Positions 41,007-64,000 of a DNA stretch of 64,000 nucleotides are shown one piece after another. The notes under the pieces were generated by a model. That model was not told where the DNA came from. It did not search any database and worked only from the letters and a program-made list of their open reading frames with translations. Numbering within the stretch: the first letter of the stretch is position 1; every line of letters begins with the position of its first letter. This DNA comes from Halocaridina rubra. Taxonomy: Eukaryota; Arthropoda; Malacostraca; Decapoda; Atyidae. The position numbers were made by a program, and so were the translations under genes. Location of the stretch: positions 68,501-132,500 of the forward strand of contig JAXCGZ010003826.1 in assembly GCA_037179515.1 (NCBI GenBank). Reading direction: 5' to 3'.

Positions 41007-41008
<2 letters not shown>
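40567..41008. other. Intergenic stretch, nothing recognised
   Basis: No gene or repeat family recognised on either strand. Confidence 0.35.

Positions 41009-41096
<88 letters not shown>
41009..41096. repeat. (AT)n microsatellite
   Basis: Uninterrupted AT run followed by TTTA units. Confidence 0.95.
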
Positions 41097-41100
<4 letters not shown>

Positions 41101-41179
41101 TTATTTATTTATAAGAATAGTTGACAAGTAATATTTACTAAGTAAGGAAATCACTAGTGTTTTGAATTCATAGCTATAA

Positions 41180-41232
41180 AAAACCGGACAGGAGACGGAG
41201 AGTTACGAGCAGGAGCTCTTTCCCGCATAAAT
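41180..41232 (+). mobile_element. Possible old LINE 3'-tail fragment
   Basis: AACCGGACAGGAGACGGAGA, TTACGAGC and GAGCTCTTTCCCGCATAAAT resemble the LINE 3' hairpin with many changes. Confidence 0.4.
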
Positions 41233-41299
41233 CCATTGGTATTCACCTCCCGTACATCCTTAATATACATGTTTGCAAACTCGAATGCGCATCTTCTTC

Positions 41300-41480
41300 T
41301 TTTTCTTCCTTTTTGTTGTCGTTTTTCCCCATATTCATAAGGGATCGCTGCTTTTCTCTAGGCTCACGGAGATTAGTATTTAGTTTTAGTTCAAGCTTTG
41401 ATGGCTATTTGGACATCAACCCTCCCCAATGACCCGAGCTTGGGACAAGCACCGAGATGAGTTTGCTTGCACCCTCAGTA
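41300..41480 (+). repeat. Dispersed repeat family D, diverged copy
   Basis: TTTTTCCCCATATTCATAAG, TCAACCCTCCCCAATGACCC, GAGCTTGGGACAAGCACCGA and CTTGCACCCTCAGTAG follow the order of 35,383-35,592. Confidence 0.45.
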
Positions 41481-41656
41481 GATGGACTACTCGCATGCAG
41501 TTAGTGACCTAAAAATCCAATTTGTTATATGTCGTGTCTGCAAACAGATTACAGTTGAATTTCTTGCATGTCCTTTAAAGCGATTCATTGAAAATAGGAC
41601 CGAAAGAGAGAGAGACTGCATCAATTATGTTAACGAATTTTCCCCAATATTTTTAC

Positions 41657-41800
41657 AGCACGCATAGCTTAGTAGTAGATTGCACGTGTCGGCGAGTAAC
41701 AGCTGCAAATTTGAACCCACCGCGGGGCGTTAGGAAGACCTGCCAGTCTTAATCCCTCTGCTCGAGCATGTCGTGTTCAATTCCTTCCGAATAGAATCTA
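41657..41800 (+). repeat. SINE family B, copy
   Basis: CACGCATAGCTTAGTAGTAG, a decayed B box (AAATTTGAACCCACCG), AGTCTTAATCCCTCTGCTCG and CATGTCGTGTTCAA occur in family order. Confidence 0.55.
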
Positions 41801-41872
41801 ACTGGCTCACAAAGCGATGCGGTTGCACAATATAGAACTATACTAAAGCTCTCTCACACACATACACACACA

Positions 41873-42393
41873 CCTATGTGAGGCCAAAACTCGAATATGC
41901 AGCCCCCTTTTGGAATCCGCACTTGAAAAAGCACATAGCTAAGCTTGAAAAAGTTCAAAGACATGCCACGAAACTGGTGCCAGAAATACGCAATCTCAGT
42001 TATGATGAGAGGCTGAGGGAATTAGACTTACCATCACTCGAAGCTAAAAGAGTGAGGGGGGATATGGTGACAGTCTTTAAATTCCTTCATGGTTATGATA
42101 GAGTGGATAGGGATCGATATTTTGATATGGCTGGCTCTAGAACTAGAGGTCATAGTTTGAAGCTTCGTAAGAAGACTTCTTCGCAGGATGTAAGGAAATA
42201 CTTTTTCAGTGTAAGAGTAGTTGATAATTGGAATTGGCTAAGCGAGGAGGTAGTTAATGCTATCTCAATTCATAGTTTTAAGGACAGGTATGATAAGTAT
42301 GACTAAGTATAAAATGGAACCGACGAGGAGACGGGAAGATACGAGCTTTGGGCTCTTTCCCGTAAACACAATTAGGTAATCACAATTAGGTTA
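41873..42393 (+). mobile_element. LINE copy 2, strongly 5'-truncated
   Basis: It starts inside the C-terminal region of ORF2 (YVRPKLEYAAPFWNPH) right after a CA run, stays open for 142 codons to the ORF2 stop, and includes the 3' UTR. The tail TAGGTAATCACAATTAGGTT shows a small duplication of the LINE terminus before the next CA run. It keeps the two bases that copy 1 has lost. Confidence 0.92.
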
Positions 42394-42413
42394 TCACACA
42401 CACACACACACAC

Positions 42414-42417
<4 letters not shown>

Positions 42418-42460
<43 letters not shown>
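42418..42460. repeat. (AT)n microsatellite at the left edge of the palindrome
   Basis: The array passes into the palindrome at 42,461. Its left neighbour is the CA run that ends LINE copy 2. Confidence 0.95.
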
Positions 42461-42464
<4 letters not shown>

Positions 42465-44301
42465 TCATTTTTTTACCCCGACCGGGACTCGAACCTAGGA
42501 CTTATGATTACTAAGTCAAGGCGCTACCACTACACCACAGAAGGTTAAAAGGAACCCAACCTTATAGCTTATATCTGCTATACTTAGGAATGAACGCATT
42601 CTAACTGAATGCCATTATGTTCATATTACAGATTCCCCAACCTCACTCGTGGCTTCATTTTAGCATTTAATTCAATTCCCAATCTCATTCGGGCCATGAA
42701 ATTATCAAATAAGCACATTACATATGTGAAAACATGAATCATTTTTTACCCCGACCGGGACTCGAACCTAGGACTTATGATTACTAAGTCAAGGCGCTAC
42801 CACTACACCACAGAAGGTTAAAAGGAACCCAACCTTATAGCTTATATCTGCTATACTTAGGAATGAACGCATTCTAACTGAATGCCATTATGTTCATATT
42901 ACAGATTCCCCAACCTCACTCGTGGCTTCATTTTAGCATTTAATTCAATTCCCAATCTCATTCGGGCCATGAAATTATCAAATAAGCACATTACATATGT
43001 GAAAACATGAATCATTTTTTACCCCGACCGGGACTCGAACCTAGGACTTATGATTACTAAGTCAAGGCGCTGCCACTACACCACAGAAGGTTAAAAGGAA
43101 CCCAACCTTATAGCTTATATCTGCTATACTTAGGAATGAACGCATTCTAACTGAATGCCATTATGTTCATATTACAGATTCCCCAACCTCACTCGTGGCT
43201 TCATTTTAGCATTTAATTCAATTCCCAATCTCATTCGGGCCATGAAATTATCAAATAAGCACATTACATATGTGAAAACATGAATCATTTTTTACCCCGA
43301 CCGGGACTCGAACCTAGGACTTATGATTACTAAGTCAAGGCGCTACCACTACACCACAGAAGGTTAAAAGGAACCCAACCTTCTGTGGTGTAGTGGTAGC
43401 GCCTTGACTTAGTAATCATAAGTCCTAGGTTCGAGTCCCGGTCGGGGTAAAAAATGATTCATGTTTTCACATATGTAATGTGCTTATTTGATAATTTCAT
43501 GGCCCGAATGAGATTGGGAATTGAATTAAATGCTAAAATGAAGCCACGAGTGAGGTTGGGGAATCTGTAATATGAACATAATGGCATTCAGTTAGAATGC
43601 GTTCATTCCTAAGTATAGCAGATATAAGCTATAAGGTTGGGTTCCTTTTAACCTTCTGTGGTGTAGTGGTAGCGCCTTGACTTAGTAATCATAAGTCCTA
43701 GGTTCGAGTCCCGGTCGGGGTAAAAAATGATTCATGTTTTCACATATGTAATGTGCTTATTTGATAATTTCATGGCCCGAATGAGATTGGGAATTGAATT
43801 AAATGCTAAAATGAAGCCACGAGTGAGGCTGGGGAATCTGTAATATGAACATAATGGCATTCAGTTAGAATGCGTTCATTCCTAAGTATAGCAGATATAA
43901 GCTATAAGGTTGGGTTCCTTTTAACCTTCTGTGGTGTAGTGGTAGCGCCTTGACTTAGTAATCATAAGTCCTAGGTTCGAGTCCCGGTCGGGGTAAAAAA
44001 TTATTCATGTTTTCACATATGTAATGTGCTTATTTGATAATTTCATGGCCCGAATGAGATTGGGAATTGAATTAAATGCTAAAATGAAGCCACGAGTGAG
44101 GTTGGGGAATCTGTAATATGAACATAATGGCATTCAGTTAGAATGCGTTCATTCCTAAGTATAGCAGATATAAGCTATAAGGTTGGGTTCCTTTTAACCT
44201 TCTGTGGTGTAGTGGTAGCGCCTTGACTTAGTAATCATAAGTCCTAGGTTCGAGTCCCGGTTGGGGTAAAAAATGATTCATGTTTTCACATATGTAATGT
44301 G

Positions 44302-44304
<3 letters not shown>
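42461..44304. repeat. Giant palindrome of tandem 273-bp tRNA-headed units (family C)
   Basis: The left arm has four units in minus orientation (starts at 42,461, 42,735, 43,008 and 43,281). The right arm has four in plus orientation (heads at 43,378, 43,651, 43,924 and 44,197, the last truncated). The period is 273 bp. The symmetry centre is near 43,371, where CCACAGAAGGTT (43,354) faces AACCTTCTGTGG (43,377) across an 11-bp spacer. Arms are about 905 bp and nearly identical. Each unit has an A box (TGGTGTAGTGGTAGCG) and a canonical B box (GGTTCGAGTCC), followed by a non-tRNA body. Both ends abut (AT)n arrays. A perfect RNA hairpin or cruciform is possible; a sequencing or assembly foldback is the main alternative. 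Confidence 0.92.

Positions 44305-44374
<70 letters not shown>
44305..44374. repeat. (AT)n microsatellite
   Basis: AT run between the palindrome and a SINE A copy. Confidence 0.95.
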
Positions 44375-45600
<1,226 letters not shown>

Positions 45601-45915
45601 TACTTTCACTCTCTTGATGTAATTTTTCACCTAATAGCATTTATGGGTGAAATAATGTGAATTAAAGAGTGTAAAGGTGAATAATGCAGCAGTCTTCGTG
45701 GTTCAATAATAGTGAAAGTGTTTAATTAGTTACCATCAAGGACATGGCGCCGTATTTATTTCATTAACTGCCACCTGTCAATTGAAAGTACAATTTTTGA
45801 CCCTCCCTGGTCACACTCCTAAAGGATATCGGATCGATAATCAAGTTTTATCCAATTTTGTACTCCTATTTAGTCTTTACTTTGTATTAATGCTAATTTA
45901 TTGATATTTCTAAGT

Positions 45916-46092
45916 ATGTTTAAGATATTTATGTGCATTAGCGCAGGCTTGGTAAGCGGCATCAGTGCTTATGTTACAACCCCCAAGAGCAAGGAACAAT
46001 TATACAATCGCCAATTTATTAGTAATTATAAAGGAATCGCAGTTTCTGAAACAAAGGTATTTGTAAATCGTGTTCAGAAATTAGGGAATTAA
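45916..46092 (+). CDS. Possible small single-exon membrane protein gene (58 codons)
   Basis: The frame from the ATG at 45,916 encodes 58 residues. A hydrophobic start (IFMCISAGLVSGISAYV) is followed by a polar, basic tail (TPKSKEQLYNRQF, VNRVQKLGN), the layout of a small single-pass membrane or mitochondrial protein. A second ATG at 45,901 is in frame. An AATAAA lies at about 46,114, some 20 bp after the stop. Base composition is more coding-like than the flanks. I do not recognise the family, and short open frames occur by chance, so this is a candidate only. Confidence 0.3.
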   Translation: MFKIFMCISAGLVSGISAYVTTPKSKEQLYNRQFISNYKGIAVSETKVFVNRVQKLGN

Positions 46093-46462
46093 AGACCGTG
46101 ATTTATTCCCTTTTAATAAACGCCTAGGTAAAGAAGCTATTACTGGAGAGAATCATCGGTGATTTAATTAAAGTTTTATCTAATGTAACCATGTTTAATA
46201 TCGTTAGAATATCCAGTTAGAATGATATCAATCTTTTTGGTATTTTTTTTTTCATGCTCAAATTAAGTGAATGGGAATTTCATGAAAGGAAAAAAAATAT
46301 CCAAAACGCCGGAAAATTAATCAAGTCGATTTTTAAATTCATTTTATTTTAAACTGGATGAATTAGCCTTGCAAACTTAAATGACCTCAGCCTGATCTTA
46401 TGATAAATTTCTCGAGTTGTTTTTTTTCCAACAGGGTATGAAAGTAAACATTTACCAATTTT

Positions 46463-46470
<8 letters not shown>

Positions 46471-46543
<73 letters not shown>

Positions 46544-46562
46544 ATATAGATATATATATATA

Positions 46563-46644
<82 letters not shown>

Positions 46645-46668
46645 ATATATATATATATATATATATAC
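46471..46668. repeat. (AT)n microsatellite with GATA/TATC variants
   Basis: About 200 bp of AT with several single-base slips and AGAT/ATCT units, the longest AT tract in the window. Confidence 0.95.
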
Positions 46669-46844
46669 ACACTTTCTCATCACTGTCGAGAGAATTTTTT
46701 TTTTTTAAGAAATGAAAATATAAAACTAGTAAAAACTCAAAGACGACTGAAAATAGTATTTTTAATTTTAAACCTGTTTCTTAGTTGAATGTGAATGAAC
46801 CAAACTTTGCCATTGGCAGTTAATTGGCTATTGGCCATATTGCC

Positions 46845-46970
46845 AGTCTGTCAGTATAGGTTATTGGCTATTTGGGGAATTAAGGATGGATGCCCTTTCT
46901 GACCACCTGCATTTGGATTAAACACAGGTTCAGTTGAGTGCTCTAACTAGTTCGGTACCGCGGTTCCCTA
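46845..46970 (-). repeat. SINE family B, inverted copy
   Basis: GAATTAAGGATGGATGCCCT, TTGGATTAAACACAGGTTCA, GAGTGCTCTAACTAGTTCGG and TACCGCGGTTCC follow the inverse family order. Confidence 0.55.
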
Positions 46971-47375
46971 ACTTGGCAAAATCATAGTTGTTTCATCATG
47001 TATTTTTGTAAAATACTGCTGAATTTAAAGCAGGTGTAACAACTTAACAGCATATTATTATTGTGCAAATTTATGATCTTCATTTTCATTTTGGTTGTTT
47101 TGTTTAACCATTTTGCACTAGAATTCAGAGGGATTAATCTCTCACTCTAGTATGAGTTACTTGAAAATCTTTACTATCAAAGGTTGGAGAGTTTAAGTGT
47201 AGGTTTGAGGTAGTAAATAGAAAGCTATATTTAAAATAAAATAAAAATCTCCACTAGATGGTGAGAGATATACCTTCCAGTTCGTTACCTGTTCTCTACT
47301 TAAGGGTTTTATAAATATACCTCACACACCTATAATCCACTACTGAATTTCATTTATGTTAATGTGTTATCGTTA

Positions 47376-47505
47376 GTTTCCATTTTGAGGTGGACACAAA
47401 TAGAGTGAATCTGGAGAATTAAGGCTTGCCCTTCCTATCACCCCACTTTGGGCTTGAACACAGAATCATTACATTCAGAGTTGAGCACTCTAGCTGAATC
47501 TAATG
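47376..47505 (-). repeat. SINE family B, inverted copy
   Basis: CCATTTTGAGGTGGACACAA, GAATTAAGGCTTGCCCTTCC, GGGCTTGAACACAGAATC and GAGCACTCTAGCTG are recognised. Confidence 0.5.
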
Positions 47506-47839
47506 TTGGGAACCAGGGGTCATTTATTTTTTCCCCAATATATTCCTAAATATCTCATTGAGACAGATACTGTATAATAATATGAAGTTGAAAAAACTAC
47601 TTAGTAAAATAAAACGTTACACATACACTAGGAAACAATTTACAAAATTTCCAGAATGATTGTGAATTGAGAAAATTCGGTTGGAAAAGCTTAGATTTTC
47701 TAACGAAAAAATCACAGTGGAATTGTTGCTAGTCGGTTGAATATTATAATTCAAGTTAATGAAATCTGATTTAACTTAACATGACCTTACCTTCATATAG
47801 TTGCCTTCCTTAATAAAATAGTAGACTTCCTTATGTCTA

Positions 47840-48055
47840 ACAAACAAAAACAAACAAACAAACAAACTTTATTTCCATTTCAATACAATGGGTATTCGTC
47901 AGCCAGGGCAAGCCCCAACCCCCCACTGTGGTGTCCAACCACAGCAGTTCCTGCCAGTAAACAGCTTAAACTCTCGGTCTTGGACGGGAACCGATCTTTC
48001 GACCTCGTGAATGCGAAGCCAGCGCGTTACCACTGTACTAGCCAGCAGGCGAGCA
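47840..48055 (-). repeat. SINE family H (tRNA-derived) with (GTTT)n tail
   Basis: Read on the minus strand from 48,055, a tRNA-like head contains GGCTAGTACAGTGGTAACGC (A box) and GATCGGTTCCCGTCC (B box). The body follows, and the element ends in GAAATGGAAATAAAGTTTG and a (GTTT)n run (47,840-47,870 as CAAACAAA). A plus-strand frame of 80 codons over it is spurious. This is the only copy in the window. Confidence 0.75.
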
Positions 48056-48174
48056 TATCTTCAAAATGGCAATAAAATGATAGGTATGAGTGCCAGTAGA
48101 GATGTATATGGCACTATGTTTACCTTAACCACAATATTGTAGTGTCATCTACTGGTCAGTTTAAAATTCATCTC

Positions 48175-48308
48175 GGATCTTGTAAAGCTGAATAACCCGC
48201 AGAACCCAATGTAAAGTTTAATAACCTAGTAACGTTATTTCAGATGACTTGCTTTGTAAATATGAAGAACCCTAGGGCACCCTGGGGTTACCCTTCTTTA
48301 CAAAATCC
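48175..48308. mobile_element. MITE, GGATCTTGTAAAG family, copy
   Basis: It begins GGATCTTGTAAAGCTGAATA and ends CTTCTTTACAAAATCC, with the shared interior GAAGAACCCTAGGGCACCCT and GGGGTTAC. It is slightly shorter than the 20.5-kb copy. Confidence 0.75.
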
Positions 48309-48537
48309 AAAAGATTTGCCTTCGCATAGCATGCAACCTTTAGCACAATTTATATACATTCTTTCCTGATTATATAACTATTTCTAATTACCTTTGCTAC
48401 TTGGCATTAGCTTAAACATATAGGAACGGAATGCTGACTCATTCTCTGTTGTGAATGATATGGGATTTCTCGCTTTTGATATAAGTGATTGACGCATTGC
48501 AATGATTAAATCAGTCAATTTAATCTAAAGACCTAGG

Positions 48538-48676
48538 GATATTGTAAAGATAAGTAACCCCCTGCACTCCATGTAAAGTTAAAGTGCCCCATCAGTTGTC
48601 AGGTATCGTGAATTGTCTTAGAGGCTAAATGTGAATAATCCCAGAGACTCTGGGGTGGGTGTTCTTTACAAGATCC
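48538..48676. mobile_element. MITE, GGATCTTGTAAAG family, copy
   Basis: It begins GGATATTGTAAAGATAAGTA and ends TTCTTTACAAGATCC, with CACTCCATGTAAAGTT and CCCAGAGACTCTGGGG inside. It lies only 230 bp from the previous copy. Confidence 0.75.
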
Positions 48677-49007
48677 AGACTTAGGGTAGATGAGTTGCAC
48701 TCTTCTTTATTATTGTAGGCATCAAGGGTTTGTTTAATCCTTTTGAATTTGTGAATTTGATTTAACCTTTGGTTTCACGAGCACCTTTACAGATCACTCT
48801 GACATGCTATAATAGGCAATAAAGTTACTCTGCTTACTTTAGTAATAATAATCAAACTGCTGCTTGGGATAATAGGAAATCTATTCGAGTAAGAGTTGAG
48901 TTCCAAATGTAAATGAGTTCCATAGTTATTTTTTTGCACCCATTGTTTGTGTGATACTTAGGGTTTGACATCCAAGACTGGAAGTCAGTAAACAAATAAA
49001 AAGGACA

Positions 49008-49076
49008 CTTACAGTAGCTGCAATCCCTTTTATAAGGGGGATGGCTGAGTCAAAGCACAATTTCACCATAAGCCAA
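49008..49076 (+). repeat. Dispersed repeat family F, copy
   Basis: TACAGTAGCTGCAATCCC, TTTTATAAGGGGGATGGCTG and AGTCAAAGCACAATTTCACC follow the family order. Confidence 0.5.
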
Positions 49077-49533
49077 CATAACTCATTTACTCCTTAAATA
49101 GAAAGATAGGGATAATGAAGCGTTTTCGAATTTATGGAGACTAGAATACTGAATATCTTAAAACTATTGCCTCAGTTCAACGAACAGTGTCATTAAGGGA
49201 ATCATTTGAAAAATTCGACTGTATTCAGTTGATAATTGATATTGGTAAATATGATATTAACAAAGGAGATTCTTGGCTTGAAATGTGTAAAAATAATAAA
49301 GGTAATAATAATAATGTGAGGCTATGCAGATTTTTAAAGGTAAATGCAGGTGGACGACATAGCCCTTGGCCAGATAATAAGGTCAGGAAAAAGCGACTTA
49401 CCTGTGGTTCTTTTTGCAATGCAAGGTCATGGCTAATTGATGGTAGTTTCCCCTGCACTTCTTGATTGTTAAGGAGGTATTTTTAGTTATTTTATATTCG
49501 TACATAATACTGTGCTCTTTTATTGCACTGTAT

Positions 49534-49616
49534 TATGAAGGGCATCCAGCCTTAATCCCCCAGCTTTAACATGTCTGTATCCACCCCTATTTGAATGGGG
49601 ACTGATCTGCGGCACA
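49534..49616 (+). repeat. SINE family B, 3' part only
   Basis: GAAGGGCATCCAGCCTTAAT, CCCCCAGCTTTAACATGTCT and CCACCCCTATTTGAATGGGG are intact; the tRNA head is missing. Confidence 0.55.
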
Positions 49617-49904
49617 TAAAGCAGTGCTTTATATTTTCAGTCTTTTGATATTTTTATTTTACATTTCTTAAATGTCATTGTATCCCTTTGAGCTCAATAG
49701 GGCGGCCACAAATGTAGCAGACGATGTTAGGGGACAGAGTTTCATCATAACATCCTCCTCTCCTCCTCTGCCAGGTAATTTATGTACAGAAAAAATTCAT
49801 TGAGTGAGGTATTTGCTTAAAACTTCACTAGCTGTAGCTGTCAGACTCACGACAGAAGGATCTTGCCCGCTTACCCTGTGGATGACCCAAGTAGGGTGGT
49901 TGGG

Positions 49905-49966
49905 GGGGAGCTTTGACTCGGTCACCCCCTTACAGGGGGAGATATGGCTATTTTATATGTATGTGT
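49905..49966 (-). repeat. Dispersed repeat family F, inverted copy
   Basis: AGCTTTGACTCGGTCACCCC and CTTACAGGGGGAGATATGGC are the inverse of the core. Confidence 0.45.
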
Positions 49967-50533
49967 GTGTATAACTACTCATTCAGAATATGAGTTTGGA
50001 CGTTACCCTCTCACCACTGGGAATAAATTTAGATAAAGCAAAAATAAATTATTAGAATGCTGATTATTAGGCCTAATATGTTTTAAGTTTTAACTAGATA
50101 ATTTGATAGGTAGTAACTGGATAGATAGTAACTAGTATGAATAGCCATTATTGCAGTTTTTAGTGTAGGCTAAGTAGGAATTAGGATGTACCTCAGGACT
50201 TGCAATTTTTTTTCCTTTTACTTTTTCCCCCGACACTTATATTTTTGTATGTTTTTTCACCCCTGAGTAACATTTTCAGGGTTATCTTTTTATGTTATTA
50301 TTATTGTTACAGGTCTAAATTTATTCTGATTTTTCTTTATTGAGGTTTATGGTCTTATATAGATTTAACTCACATTAGATTTCTCTTTTTATATAGAGTA
50401 ATGCACAGTCGTATTTAAGCTTGCTTATAACTATGGATTTGTTGCTTACAGAATAATACTGTATAGAGATGAAGAAGTTTTAGGAAGATTTTTATTCTTT
50501 TGTTTATTTAGATTATTGTGGATAATTGATTGA
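49967..50533. other. Intergenic stretch, nothing recognised
   Basis: T-rich sequence without coding signal or recognised repeat. Confidence 0.35.
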
Positions 50534-50604
50534 GGATCTTTTTCAGAATAGTTATTGAACTTTACATGAGTGCTTTTGGGGGTCGCTCATCTTTTACAAG
50601 ATCC
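50534..50604. mobile_element. MITE, GGATCTTGTAAAG family, internally deleted copy
   Basis: A decayed left end (GGATCTTTTTCAGAATA) and a good right end (CTCATCTTTTACAAGATCC) flank only about 40 bp that include AACTTTACATGAGTGC. Confidence 0.5.
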
Positions 50605-52813
50605 GTGATTGATATCAGCACATGCAATATGCACACTATTACTTCATTACCATAGAGCGTACATTTATACAGTATTGCCCATAAGGCGTAAGACAAAATA
50701 ACCTGGAAATACTATTGCATCGGGGTTTGCGACCTTTCTACCTTGCAGAAACCCTTGATATTTTTATATTTAAAGGAACCTCTGCATAATAAAATTACAT
50801 GTACAGTATTTATCACCTCATGCCAGTTTGTATGATAATTAGTAAATACTCTATAATAACCTTGAATCTAGAAGTAAAAAAAAAAACTCAGTATTCTACC
50901 AAGGACAGAGATATTTTTCGGAATTTATACAATATAGCTTTATTATACCCACATAGCATATTTACATTGCTATCTTTCATAGTACCCCTAGCGATCTTTC
51001 AGGAAATTCTAAGACCCTGGCTGAGAATGATTCTCCACTGTGATGGAACTTAACATATAGACGTTGAGTATGATCAGATGACTTGCAAGATATTAAGGAG
51101 GAGGCTGAGAAGTGGTAGCTTTTAAATAGGGGTGGAGGTGGGTGTAGGAGGAAGAGAAGGACGAGATGAAGTAGTGGGAGGTGAAAAAAAAAAGACACAT
51201 AATTCAAAAGAAAATAAAAACCATGGTGCTAAAAAAGAATCTAAAGAGACAAAGAGTTTTACTAAGTAGTTAGTGTAGGTATTTGTATAGGCCATCATAG
51301 ATGACTTGCGTGATGGTTTAGCTTAACCGTAAGAGGCCGTGTCATCTGTTCGAGTGGCAATCCATCAGCGCATCTTTGCGTAGTACGCGAGTGCTAGTGA
51401 CCGCAATCGAAACATTGCCATATTTAGAGGTAGTGCCTCGGTACCAATATCTTTATAATTACATCAGAGACCTTAGGGAATCTCTTTCTTCTGGTTTGGT
51501 AAATTAAATAAGTACTGATTGTGTGGAATGTGTATTCACTTTTACTTATATCAAGGAAATGGTGAATTATGAGTAGATATACTATGACGTATGAGAATAC
51601 ACAGTGAGAATGATTGTGACAAGACATGTACACTGTATTTTCAGAAAGTTACAAAATTTGCTGTATTCTGTATTTTCAGAAAGTTACAAAATTTGCTGTA
51701 TTCTGTATTTTCAGAAAGTTACATAATTGCTTAAAGTATTTACAACTAATGTTGTAGCTATTTACATGTATACAGTATATCTAATTTGAATAGAATAATG
51801 AATCCTAAGTAATGTATCTGGTGTTTGCAAAATATAAATAATGAAAATGAATAATAATAATAATAATAAGCATAGTACTGTTTTATGTTGCGTATGAACG
51901 AGAATTGATAAACTAAATACAATACATGCTGTGTATGGAAATATTTAAAAATACATTTGTTTTGTGCGAAAAAGAGGGAGTGTGCAAAGGATCTGCTTTG
52001 TAAGTAAAAAGAGTCAAGAAACGTTAATGTTGTGCTAAACATATTACTGAATAATTAGGTATCTGTGTTATATGAATTGGAACGAATAGTTTTAGGTATT
52101 TTACATGTTTGACTCTGTTGTGTCATTTTGATATTGTTTAAGTACAACAAGCCATTTTTCTAATCCTAATTTTATATTCTTTCTTCTATGATCTCTTTGT
52201 ACACTAGCTCTTTTCCTTTTCATTTGATTACGGAATGTGACGAAAAAGAATTGAACACAACACAGACAAATTGCATTTCAAAATTTTGATGATACTGTAT
52301 CAATATTCACATATACTGTATGCTTCTTGGAATATATATCAACATCACCAACGTGTTTTTAATTGCTCTAATCATACCTGCTTCTTTCTAGGTTCTTAGA
52401 AAATGGGCAGCTAGTGTTCAGGATAAAATGTAACTGAATCATTTATATTTTTATTTTTTCCTTTTTTGAGTGTGTGAAAAACAGCATCTGCAAAGACCAT
52501 TCAATATTGCCTTATAGTGTAGAGATCCACTCAAAGAACCATAAATAATCAGATAAAAGAATACATTCTCGTTTGTAAGAAGTTGACATTGTTATATAAA
52601 ATGTGAGAAAATTGTGAAACAATGAAAATGTACTCCTGGACGGGCTGTTTTCGTGATAGAGGTGCTCTTGATGAAAATAAGTAATTAGTACACTGTGCAT
52701 TTCTAAGAAGATATCTTAATAAAGGATTTAGTGACATTACATCACAATGCAAAATACATGTGTTCATTAGCTTTATTATGTGCATTAGAAAACACCTAAT
52801 ATAGCGTCCAAAG
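50605..52813. other. Intergenic region upstream of the LAP gene, no gene recognised
   Basis: It holds one minisatellite (51,633-51,729) and a G-rich patch near 51,100-51,180. Short open frames of up to 94 codons have no recognisable domains. The promoter and any non-coding 5' exon of the LAP gene may lie here but cannot be placed. Confidence 0.35.
51633..51729. repeat. Minisatellite, 35-bp period, about 2.8 copies
   Basis: CTGTATTTTCAGAAAGTTAC starts at 51,633, 51,668 and 51,703, the last copy slightly changed (CATAATTGC). Confidence 0.9.

Positions 52814-64000
<11,187 letters not shown>

Noticed and set aside
43378..43450. tRNA gene
   Set aside because: A and B boxes and an anticodon-like stem are present, but the acceptor stem does not pair and the unit is tandem with a long non-tRNA body. 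It is a tRNA-derived repeat, not a functional tRNA.
42461..44304. CRISPR-like array
   Set aside because: The repeats are 273 bp without spacers, in inverted blocks, in a eukaryotic context.
47833..48075. 80-codon plus-strand frame
   Set aside because: It lies almost wholly inside the inverted family H SINE.

Overview
This is nuclear DNA of an animal, most likely a decapod crustacean. That placement is an inference. It rests on intron-split animal genes (integrin-type, M13 peptidase, LAP family), very long (AT)n, (CT)n, (CA)n and (AAT)n microsatellites, several tRNA-derived SINE families, and a young LINE in several nearly identical copies. No bacterial or organellar features are present. I assembled gene models by hand from reading frames, splice sites and intron phases.

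Layout. Positions 1-6.9 kb hold the minus-strand part of an integrin-beta-like gene: a probable signal-peptide exon at 6.8 kb, a linker not seen in integrins, cysteine-rich I-EGF repeats and a beta-tail domain, running off the left edge. No PSI, hybrid or betaI head domain is encoded between the signal exon and the stalk. From 7 to 18.5 kb there is no host gene, only microsatellites, foldback elements, SINEs and a frameshifted LINE copy (10.3-12.9 kb). From 18,571 to 36,839 lies a complete plus-strand gene of 21 coding exons for an 889-residue type II membrane zinc metallopeptidase of family M13 (neprilysin/ECE type). Its introns carry many repeats.

From 36.8 to 52.8 kb the sequence is repeat-dominated. 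It includes SINEs, (AT)n arrays, a LINE 3' fragment, and a roughly 1.8-kb near-perfect palindrome (42.46-44.3 kb) whose arms are tandem 273-bp units with a tRNA-like head. It also has a possible small single-exon gene near 45.9 kb and a group of small MITEs sharing one terminal inverted repeat. From 52,814 to the right edge is the 5' part of a LAP-family scaffold gene (Erbin/LRRC7/Lap1 type): 14 exons, the complete leucine-rich-repeat domain and a long disordered Ser/Pro-rich region. The PDZ end lies outside. One of its introns carries two head-to-tail copies of the LINE, one with a 532-codon open reverse-transcriptase frame.

The three host genes share no obvious pathway beyond the cell surface and cortex (adhesion stalk, ectopeptidase, basolateral scaffold). 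The most unusual items are the integrin-like gene without a head, the tRNA-headed tandem palindrome, and the LINE family whose four main copies are all bracketed by (CA)n microsatellite.
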